From contig QMVM01000052.1 in assembly GCA_003661105.1 (NCBI GenBank), positions 1 through 10,206 of the forward strand: a DNA stretch of 10,206 nucleotides, given 5' to 3'. This document shows positions 4,558 to 10,206 of this stretch, one piece after another. Each line of letters begins with the position of its first letter. The first letter of the stretch is position 1. The notes under the pieces were generated by a model, which was not told where the DNA came from, searched no databases, and saw only the letters and a list, made by a program, of their open reading frames with translations. This stretch comes from Methanosarcinales archaeon. Its GTDB lineage: Archaea > Halobacteriota > Methanosarcinia > Methanosarcinales > Methanogasteraceae. The position numbers and the translations under genes are program-made.

Positions 4558-7092
4558 TTTACCAGATAGTTCTTCAGCATCAGCCGCAGCCAGATCGGCT
4601 TGTGTCTTTATGCCTGCCGCTTGCAGTTGCTTTGCAATTGCATCACCGATACCTGCGACATCGGTCAAGCCCCCTTTCTTCCCCTTCCCTGCCGCTGCCT
4701 TTTTACTTTTACTTTTACTTTTACTTTTACTTTTACTTTTACTTTTACTCTTAGCACCGGTTTTCCTGCTCGTTTTGCCGCCTTTGGTCTTGGCATTCTC
4801 CTTGTTCTTCTGTAGCTCGATGAAACTACAGTACGGGCATCCGATCTCCCACGGGCGGGCGCCCTCCCGCACGACATGGACGTGGTGCAATCCCTTGTGT
4901 ATCTCGCAGGTCGTATCGGTTATGACCAGTTCGCCATACCGCGGCGGCGGGAGCGGCAGTGTGAACTTGCAACTCTCATCCGAACTCGTGCACTTGATGA
5001 ACCTACCGCCGCTTCTCGACATCTTGGCGACAAGATCTGATCCGCATTCGGGGCAGGGACCTACCACCGGATCGTTTCCGGCTTTTTCGGCTTCTTCCCA
5101 CTTCAGCTGGTTGCAATACGGGCATCCCACATCAATCGGTCGTTTTCCAGCTCTTGCGATCATCAGGTGGTGCAGATTATGATCCTCGCAGACCTTGTCA
5201 GTGACGATCACCATCCCGTACTTCGAGGACGGAATCGAGAGCGCGAACTTGCAATCGGGATAGCCGGTGCATCCGATGAACATACCGAACCGTGACGGCC
5301 GCACCACCATATCAGCACCGCACTCGGGGCAGGGGCCGACCACGGTGTCGGTGTATAGCCCGTCGCGCAAGCCCTCCGCGATCTTCTCCTTGTTTGTCAC
5401 CAGATCGTTAAAAATGGAATCGAGCATCTCTTTTGACTCTGTTATCACAGCGTCTTCGGTTATCTTCCCGTCTGCGATGTTAGACATGTCTTCTTCGAGT
5501 TTACTCGTCATATCAGGGACGACAACCATCTTTGCATACTTCTCAAGCGTGTCGACCACAGAATAGGCGGTCTTCGTCGGCTGGATCGGGGTTCCATGAA
5601 CGTACGCCCGATCGTACAACTTCTGGATGATCTCGTGCCGGGTCGATTTCGTTCCGAGCCCCAGATCCTCCATCACCTTGATAAGTCTTGCCTGACCGTA
5701 CCTTCCAGGCGGTTTCGTCGTCTTGCTCTCGGTCTCGAACTTCTCGATGCCGAGCACCTGCCCTGCTTTCAGATCAGGCAGTATCCGGTCATCTGATTCG
5801 TGATACGGGTAGTAGTATCGCCATCCGGGTTCAACGAGGACTGCGCCGTTTGCGACAAAATCCTCTTCTCTTATATCGATGATGACCCGAAGCGTCTTCC
5901 AGATAGCCGCATCTGCGAACGTAGCAAAGAATCTGCGGACAACGAGTTCGTAAACCTTCCATTCATCGTCTTTCAACTGTTTTCTGCTCGCAAGCGATGC
6001 AGGATGTATCGGAGGGTGGTCCGTACTCTCCTTTTTTCCGGAAGTCGGCTTGAGTGGCTTCTTAAGCAATTTCGAGGCATACTCTCCGAATTCACTTTTA
6101 AGAAACATTGATACAAGCTCTTTCAGGTCAAGACTCTCCGGATAAACAGTGTTGTCGGTCCGGGGGTATGATATGAATCCGTTTGTATACAGGCTCTCTG
6201 CGATCCGCATCGCATTCGCGGGACTGAGTCCGATTCTGCTCGCGGCTCTTATGAATTCGGTGGTGTTAAATGGAGTCGGCGGCTTTTCTGTCCGTTTTCC
6301 CTTCTTCACATCGGAAACGGTCCCCTCCTTCGCACCCATAACCTTTGAAAGTACCTGATCGAACTCTTCCTTATCCCAGAAGCGACCCTTCCTGTGCTTT
6401 GACGTAAAGCCCTCCTTGTGGACTGCGTAGAGTTCCCAGTACGGTTCCGGGACGAACGCTTCCCGCTCCTTCTCCCGATCTACGATCAGGGCAAGGGTCG
6501 GGGATTGAACCCTTCCTACGGATAGGAATCGCTTTCCGAGCCGCTTTGAGGTGACTGAGAGGTATCTTGTCAGTGCGGCACCCCAGACCAGATCGATGAC
6601 CTGACGCGACCCCCCTGCCGCTGCGAGGTTGAAATCAATCTCTGTGAGATTTCTAAATGTGTTCTTGATCTCAACAGGCGTGATTGCGCTGTATCTTGCC
6701 CGGTCTGCTTTGATCTTTGGATGTACCCCTTTTACTATGTTTAGAGCCTCTACTCCGATCAATTCCCCTTCCCGGTCATAATCGGTCGCTATTGTTACGG
6801 TATCTGCTTTTTTTCCGAGTGTCTTGAGTGCGGACACGATCTTGGTATTTCTCCGGTCAGGGACTGCTACAATCTCTGCATGGATGAGATCGCGTGCATC
6901 GGTCTTCTGCCAGCTATTGTATTCCTCTGGAAAATCGACGCCGACCACATGTCCGCTCAGTCCGATCACCACCTCGTCCCCTGATCCGTACGTGTTCACC
7001 CCGTTTACCCGGACCATCTTCGAGGCGCTGCCGAAGAGGATACTTGCGATTCTCTTTGCAGTATTGTGTTTCTCTGTGATGATCAGATGCAT
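4507..7092 (-). CDS. topA: DNA topoisomerase I (type IA) with zinc modules and C-terminal HhH domain
   Basis: An 861-residue enzyme that relaxes negatively supercoiled DNA by single-strand passage. The Toprim domain starts with LIITEK (Glu7) and has the acidic DYDREGE motif at 104-110. The catalytic tyrosine is Tyr309 in GFISYPRTDNTVYP (305-318), and SVGRVQSPTLALIVDREKER (191-210) is a family signature. The C-terminal part has four cysteine modules in two alternating pairs: C588/C591/C608/C614, C635/H638/C657/C660, C680/C683/C701/C708 and C729/H732/C752/C755. After these come a KS dipeptide repeat (about 781-797) and a helix-hairpin-helix domain (about 809-861, VAGIGDAIAKQL). The family core is certain; the basic linker and HhH probably add DNA binding. 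A TATA box at 7116-7124 places transcription start at the ATG, so the mRNA is probably leaderless. The last 51 bases overlap the convergent exported-protein gene. Confidence 0.97.
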   Translation of the reverse strand: MHLIITEKHNTAKRIASILFGSASKMVRVNGVNTYGSGDEVVIGLSGHVVGVDFPEEYNSWQKTDARDLIHAEIVAVPDRRNTKIVSALKTLGKKADTVTIATDYDREGELIGVEALNIVKGVHPKIKADRARYSAITPVEIKNTFRNLTEIDFNLAAAGGSRQVIDLVWGAALTRYLSVTSKRLGKRFLSVGRVQSPTLALIVDREKEREAFVPEPYWELYAVHKEGFTSKHRKGRFWDKEEFDQVLSKVMGAKEGTVSDVKKGKRTEKPPTPFNTTEFIRAASRIGLSPANAMRIAESLYTNGFISYPRTDNTVYPESLDLKELVSMFLKSEFGEYASKLLKKPLKPTSGKKESTDHPPIHPASLASRKQLKDDEWKVYELVVRRFFATFADAAIWKTLRVIIDIREEDFVANGAVLVEPGWRYYYPYHESDDRILPDLKAGQVLGIEKFETESKTTKPPGRYGQARLIKVMEDLGLGTKSTRHEIIQKLYDRAYVHGTPIQPTKTAYSVVDTLEKYAKMVVVPDMTSKLEEDMSNIADGKITEDAVITESKEMLDSIFNDLVTNKEKIAEGLRDGLYTDTVVGPCPECGADMVVRPSRFGMFIGCTGYPDCKFALSIPSSKYGMVIVTDKVCEDHNLHHLMIARAGKRPIDVGCPYCNQLKWEEAEKAGNDPVVGPCPECGSDLVAKMSRSGGRFIKCTSSDESCKFTLPLPPPRYGELVITDTTCEIHKGLHHVHVVREGARPWEIGCPYCSFIELQKNKENAKTKGGKTSRKTGAKSKSKSKSKSKSKSKSKKAAAGKGKKGGLTDVAGIGDAIAKQLQAAGIKTQADLAAADAEELSGKLSKVSKKRIIGWQSIV
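4705..4746 (-). repeat. 6-base tandem repeat in topA (Lys-Ser linker)
   Basis: Seven perfect copies of ACTTTT (AAAAGT on the coding strand), flanked by one or two imperfect copies, encode the alternating Lys-Ser linker before the HhH domain. Because the unit is two codons, slippage changes linker length without shifting the frame. Confidence 0.95.
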
Positions 7093-7115
7093 GATGCCAT
7101 GTTATTGATGCGTGA

Positions 7116-7124
7116 TATTTATAT
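7116..7124 (-). promoter_or_regulatory. TATA box of topA
   Basis: ATATAAATA on the minus strand is centred about 28 bases upstream of the topA ATG at 7092. At normal archaeal spacing (about 26 bases) transcription would begin within a few bases of the start codon. No Shine-Dalgarno sequence precedes the ATG, which agrees with a leaderless message. Confidence 0.6.
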
Positions 7125-7191
7125 GTTACGCGGCGGATGGGTTGCCAATACGTGCGAGTCGTAATCCCTTGGTCCGCAAAATCCCCCGCGG

Positions 7192-7941
7192 TCAGCCACA
7201 CACAAGCGCATTCCTGATCACATCTTCGGATTCAGGGAAGTAGATGCCCCCGATCCCCTCTGCTTCCGCACAGAAGTCAAGCCCGCGGATCACAACAACC
7301 GGCGTGCCGTCAGACCCCTCACCAAAGAGCAGGTTTGCAGCGGCAGCGATCTCGTCCACGACCGCCTCGTTTGCCACTTCGAGGACGTTACCAAAGAGAT
7401 CGCGCGATCCGCGCCAGTCTTTGGTCGGTGCGATCCCCGATATCCCGATTGCAACCCCGATCTGCCCGTCACGAAACGCACGTCCGTTGGTGTCTGTGAT
7501 GATCACGCTAACGGATTTGTCTGTCATCGAGAATATATCTTTCCTGATATTTTTTGCGCTTCCGTCAGGATCCTCTGGCAGCAGTATGATCCGGCCGGAG
7601 TCAATATTCGACCCATCGATACCGGCGTTCACGCAGATATTCCCGCTTGGGGTCTTCACAAGGAGGAACGGCGACTCCAGAAGGATCTCCTCGCTCTCAT
7701 CGATGACCGCCTGAACAAATCTGGAATCACTCTCGTTTCGCTCTGCGATTGCGATAGCGCGGTTAGACGGCGCAATAGCTGCAAGTGGAGTGACCCTGCC
7801 CTCGGCCTTTGCAACGACTGTGGACGCGATGACTACGATGTCGCGGTCGCAGAGGTGGGCATTCTTGCAGATGATCTCTGCAAAGTCATCCCCCTCTCTA
7901 ACGAGCGGGATATCCGGAACAGTGAATGCGTTGAAATGCAT
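7192..7941 (-). CDS. cofE: Coenzyme F420-0:L-glutamate ligase
   Basis: GTP-dependent ligase that adds L-glutamate residues to F420-0 to give F420-1 and F420-2, the deazaflavin hydride carrier of methanogens and relatives. The 249-residue length fits the archaeal single-domain enzyme. Signature segments are VIASTVVAKAEGR (37-49), NAGIDGSN (105-112, Asp109), ITDTNGRAFRDGQIGVAIG (148-166, Asp150) and the GVAIGISGI turn, with LFGEGSDGTPVVVIRG (205-220) near the end. The two aspartates are placed to bind the divalent metals (family knowledge). There is no fused FMN reductase domain such as the one found in the actinobacterial FbiB. The gene lies 99 bases upstream of topA on the same strand and is divergent from the glpX-mptN pair. 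Its own promoter is unclear: TTTTAAGAA (about 7979-7987 on the minus strand) is one candidate. Confidence 0.95.
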   Translation of the reverse strand: MHFNAFTVPDIPLVREGDDFAEIICKNAHLCDRDIVVIASTVVAKAEGRVTPLAAIAPSNRAIAIAERNESDSRFVQAVIDESEEILLESPFLLVKTPSGNICVNAGIDGSNIDSGRIILLPEDPDGSAKNIRKDIFSMTDKSVSVIITDTNGRAFRDGQIGVAIGISGIAPTKDWRGSRDLFGNVLEVANEAVVDEIAAAANLLFGEGSDGTPVVVIRGLDFCAEAEGIGGIYFPESEDVIRNALVCG

Positions 7942-8056
7942 GATTATACAACTCGGATATAGAGATGAACGGTGTTAGTTCTTAAAACTCCCGCGACCCG
8001 CCGCCGCGATCCCCGGCGGTAAACGAATCGGCAAATTTATAGTACGCAGAAACAGA
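7942..8056. promoter_or_regulatory. Divergent promoter region, cofE / glpX
   Basis: Divergent intergenic region of 115 bases. AAATTTATA (8033-8041) is a good plus-strand TATA box; normal spacing puts transcription start near 8064, just before the second in-frame ATG (8066) of the phosphatase gene. A GC-rich inverted repeat (CCGCCG at 8001-8006, CGGCGG at 8014-8019) lies immediately upstream of the TATA box. It could be an operator or a chance GC-rich palindrome. A minus-strand TTTTAAGAA near 7979-7987 might serve cofE. Confidence 0.5.
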
Positions 8057-9172
8057 ATGTCACCCATGCCAATAACAACTAGAGATGCGAGTGGAAGCGT
8101 TGGCGTCCCCGAAACGATGATCGCGCAGATGGGCGATCTCGAAAAGGATTTGTTCCTGAAGATCTTGAAGGTGACCGAGGCTGGAGCGGTCGCTTCTGCA
8201 CGATGGACCGGTCTCGGGGACCGACATGCCGCGGACGCTGCCGCGGTTGAGGCGATGCGCAGAGTGCTGGCACGGTTCGATATCGATGGTGAAGTCGTCA
8301 TCGGCGAGGGCGAGCGGGATGAGGCTCCGATGCTCTATATCGGCGAGAAGGTTGGAACCGGAAAGGGTCCCAAAGTAGATATCGCGGTCGATCCACTTGA
8401 GGGCACGAATCTTGCAGCAGAGAACCAGTTCGGCGCGGTTGCAGTGATGGCGATGTCCGAAGCAGGCGGTCTCAGGTACGCGCCCGACATCTATCTGGAT
8501 AAACTGATCGTTGGTCCTGAGGTGGTGCGGTATGAGAAGACGAGCGGGAAACGGCTTGATATCGATGCCCCGCCTGAACACAACCTTGGTATCGTTGCAG
8601 ATGCGCTGCACCGCAATGTCGAGGATTTAATCGTGGTGGTACTCGACAGACCCAGACACAAGGAACTGATAAAAGAACTGCGCGACCTCGGCGCGACGGT
8701 GCGGCTTGTCACGGACGGCGATCTGATGCCGGGTGTAGCAGCAGGCATCCGCGGCACCAACGTCCATGTTGGCATGGGCATTGGCGCGGCACCAGAAGGC
8801 GTGTTGACCGCAGCCGCGCTTCGGACTACCGGCGGAAAGATCATCGGCAGATTCGTCCTGCCGGCAAAGGCGAACCGGAAGAGCGAGGAAGAGATAAAGA
8901 AAGAATCCGCTAACTTCGCGCCGAGATTGCTTAAGATGGGTATCACTGACCTCGATAAGATTCTCTACACCGAAGACTTAGCTCCCGGAAAGGATATCAT
9001 ATTCTCGGCAACAGGCGTAACAGAGAGCGATCTCTTTCACGGCGTCAACTTCTTTGAGAACGATGGTGCAAGACTGCGGTCGGTCGTGATGGGATCCGGA
9101 TCAGGAATCGTCCGCTTCATCGACAGTATCTATGTCATCGACAAGGAAGTGACACCGATCCGGCTGCGATAG
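8057..9172 (+). CDS. glpX: Class II (GlpX-type) fructose-1,6-bisphosphatase-like phosphatase
   Basis: A Li+-sensitive-type metal-dependent sugar phosphatase of the GlpX family, which normally removes the C1 phosphate from fructose-1,6-bisphosphate in gluconeogenesis. Visible motifs: ARWTGLGDRHAADAAAVEAM (48-67), VIGEGERDEAPMLYIGE (81-97), VDPLEGTN (111-118, metal site), GIGAAPEGVLTAAALR (241-256) and FSATGVT (316-322). At 371 residues it is slightly longer than usual, largely from an N-terminal stretch of about 28 residues. The second ATG at 8066 may be the true start, because the TATA box at 8033-8041 predicts transcription from about 8064, giving an almost leaderless mRNA. The stop is only 2 bases before the MptN-type ligase, so the two are co-transcribed. 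The FBPase activity is the default reading; another phosphorylated substrate is possible. Confidence 0.9.
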   Translation: MSPMPITTRDASGSVGVPETMIAQMGDLEKDLFLKILKVTEAGAVASARWTGLGDRHAADAAAVEAMRRVLARFDIDGEVVIGEGERDEAPMLYIGEKVGTGKGPKVDIAVDPLEGTNLAAENQFGAVAVMAMSEAGGLRYAPDIYLDKLIVGPEVVRYEKTSGKRLDIDAPPEHNLGIVADALHRNVEDLIVVVLDRPRHKELIKELRDLGATVRLVTDGDLMPGVAAGIRGTNVHVGMGIGAAPEGVLTAAALRTTGGKIIGRFVLPAKANRKSEEEIKKESANFAPRLLKMGITDLDKILYTEDLAPGKDIIFSATGVTESDLFHGVNFFENDGARLRSVVMGSGSGIVRFIDSIYVIDKEVTPIRLR

Positions 9173-9174
9173 CA

Positions 9175-10032
9175 ATGAATGTGGGCATTGCGATCACCGA
9201 CCCGGACGACTGGACCGCCCGCGCTCTTGTCAGGTCGGTACGGAAGCGGGGCGCAGATCCGGTCCCGTTCAGGTTGAGCGAGATCACATCATACGCGTTT
9301 GATTGTTCCGCAATGGGTGATGTAGATGCAGTCATCGTGCGCGATCTCGGTGCTGGTGTATTCGAAGAGGTCTCATTCAAGTTTGACCTGCTGCGAGTCC
9401 TTGAAAAGAATGTACCGGTGATAAACACGTCAGAATCGATCCAGAACGCTGCGAACAAGTACTATTCACTTCATCTTCTGAAAAAGGCAGGTCTTCCTGT
9501 GCCAGAGACTGTCGTCACCTCTGATGTCGATGTTGCGATGGATACGCTCGATAGATGGGGCGGGGCAGTTACAAAACCGATCTTCGGGTACAAAGGTATC
9601 GGCATCAGACGTTTCCAGAGCGGTTCTGATCTCTATGACTCAAATCGCAAATCAATCGGAGAGATACTCTCTGAAAGGGGCGTACTGTATCTTCAGGAGT
9701 ATATACCGATTGAGAGGGACATACGGGCATTCGTTGTCGGAGACCATGTCGCTGGCGCGATCTACCGGTACGCCCAAAACGGATGGATTACCAACCTGAG
9801 CCAGGGCGGAACGCCGGAGTGGTGTGTGCTTAATTCGGAGCAGGAAGAGGTGGTTATTCTGGCGTCAAAGGTTATCGGCACCGCTTTTGCAGGTGTGGAC
9901 ATCGCTGAAACCGATGATGGTTTTCTAATCCTCGAGGTCAATGGCACGCCGTCAGGGAGGGGGATATATGAGGCATGCCGGGTGGATGTCACAGAGGATA
10001 TTGTGGATCACCTGATCTCGATCTCGGATTAG
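9175..10032 (+). CDS. mptN: RimK-type ATP-grasp glutamate ligase, probable MptN (or CofF)
   Basis: A 285-residue ATP-grasp ligase of the RimK/LysX type. The nearest roles are tetrahydromethanopterin:alpha-L-glutamate ligase (MptN, giving tetrahydrosarcinapterin) and the gamma-F420-2:alpha-L-glutamate ligase CofF. Seen: the pre-ATP-grasp start MNVGIAITDPDDWTARAL (1-18), KP at 134-135, the glycine-rich loop IFGYKGIGIRR (136-146), LQEYIP (173-178), RDIRAFVVGD (181-190), AGVDIAE (239-245) and the Mg-binding LEVNGTPSGRG (253-263). Between MptN and CofF I favour MptN, mainly from the ITDPDDWTA start, but sequence alone does not settle it. It follows glpX after 2 bases without its own ribosome-binding site, so it depends on coupling. 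CofE nearby makes this a cofactor-glutamylation cluster. Confidence 0.82.
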   Translation: MNVGIAITDPDDWTARALVRSVRKRGADPVPFRLSEITSYAFDCSAMGDVDAVIVRDLGAGVFEEVSFKFDLLRVLEKNVPVINTSESIQNAANKYYSLHLLKKAGLPVPETVVTSDVDVAMDTLDRWGGAVTKPIFGYKGIGIRRFQSGSDLYDSNRKSIGEILSERGVLYLQEYIPIERDIRAFVVGDHVAGAIYRYAQNGWITNLSQGGTPEWCVLNSEQEEVVILASKVIGTAFAGVDIAETDDGFLILEVNGTPSGRGIYEACRVDVTEDIVDHLISISD

Positions 10033-10135
10033 CTGCTGCAGGTAACATCTTCGAACCTATCAATGTCCTGTATGACCTGACTCAATTGCCATTCGTTCAC
10101 ATTCTACTACTTTCACTTGAATCACCCTGAGCTTT

Positions 10136-10206
10136 ATGAGGTGGAGCGTGAAGCCCGTATTATCCGGTATTGCACGCTATTGCGTCACTCACCCCCTTCA
10201 GCACCC
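10136..10206 (+). CDS. Possible start of an unidentified ORF (partial, weak)
   Basis: ATG at 10136 opens a frame of 23 codons to the window edge (MRWSVKPVLSGIARYCVTHP...). The short basic start followed by an amphipathic segment ending in a THP turn faintly recalls the beginning of RND/MMPL-type exporters, but this is too little to assign. A second overlapping frame (GTG at 10141) is also open. No clear TATA box or Shine-Dalgarno sequence is present. In the rest of 10033-10135 I see no gene, RNA or terminator I can support. Confidence 0.22.
   Translation, partial: MRWSVKPVLSGIARYCVTHPLQH

Noticed and set aside
4705..4746. Repeat array such as CRISPR
   Set aside because: The units are 6 bases with no spacers and lie in frame inside topA, so this is a coding microsatellite.
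4541..5182. Long plus-strand ORF over the topA 3' end (213 codons, Leu-rich)
   Set aside because: It is antisense to conserved zinc-module and linker codons of topA. Its poly-Leu run is simply the complement of the Lys-Ser repeat, and it matches no family.
8060..8611. Minus-strand ORF of 183 codons inside glpX
   Set aside because: It is antisense to the conserved GEGERDE and DPLEGTN motifs; it is a shadow frame.
10078..10206. Alternative open frame reading ...HPELYEVEREARIIRYC...
   Set aside because: Open by about 43 codons to the edge but with no start signal or family match. It competes with the ATG frame at 10136, and neither can be confirmed from this fragment.

Overview
The window looks like chromosomal DNA of a methanogen-type euryarchaeon, or of a methane- or alkane-oxidising relative. 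It carries a coenzyme F420 glutamate ligase (CofE), a RimK-type ATP-grasp ligase of the MptN/CofF type, an archaeal type IA topoisomerase with zinc modules, and TATA boxes placed for leaderless or near-leaderless transcripts. The conserved genes have mixed, moderately GC-rich composition, while one gene (1133-1888) is strikingly AT-rich. I cannot fix the genus from the sequence alone.

Layout. (1) 1-718, minus: the N-terminal 239 codons of histidyl-tRNA synthetase, running off the left edge. (2) 715-3970, minus: an accessory block upstream of hisS. In transcription order it holds a decayed AlbA_2-gene 3' end, a truncated DUF2283-like ORF, an intact AlbA_2/GHKL protein, an intact DUF2283 protein, an AT-rich DUF6602 nuclease-like protein, a nested inverted repeat, and an orphan DUF433 antitoxin-like gene whose stop overlaps the hisS start. 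A diverged direct repeat (2126-2259 and 3817-3950, offset 1691 bases) shows that the AlbA_2/DUF2283 pair was once tandemly duplicated and that the upstream copy has decayed. (3) 4069-4557, plus: a small exported protein of unknown function, converging with and overlapping the topA 3' end. (4) 4507-7092, minus: topA, with duplicated zinc modules, a Lys-Ser repeat linker and a C-terminal helix-hairpin-helix domain. (5) 7192-7941, minus: cofE. (6) 8057-10032, plus: a class II (GlpX-type) sugar bisphosphatase followed 2 bases later by the MptN/CofF-type glutamate ligase. (7) 10033-10206: no certain gene; possibly the first codons of an ORF from 10136.

How the genes may work together. CofE and the ATP-grasp ligase both add glutamate to C1-metabolism cofactors (F420 and tetrahydromethanopterin/tetrahydrosarcinapterin), so 7.2-10.0 kb is a cofactor-glutamylation neighbourhood with an intriguing phosphatase partner. 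The 0.7-3.9 kb block brings together a Schlafen-like/GHKL regulator, a small antitoxin-like protein, a PD-(D/E)XK-like protein and a DUF433 protein. This resembles an accessory toxin-antitoxin or defence-type locus, but no function for it is demonstrated.
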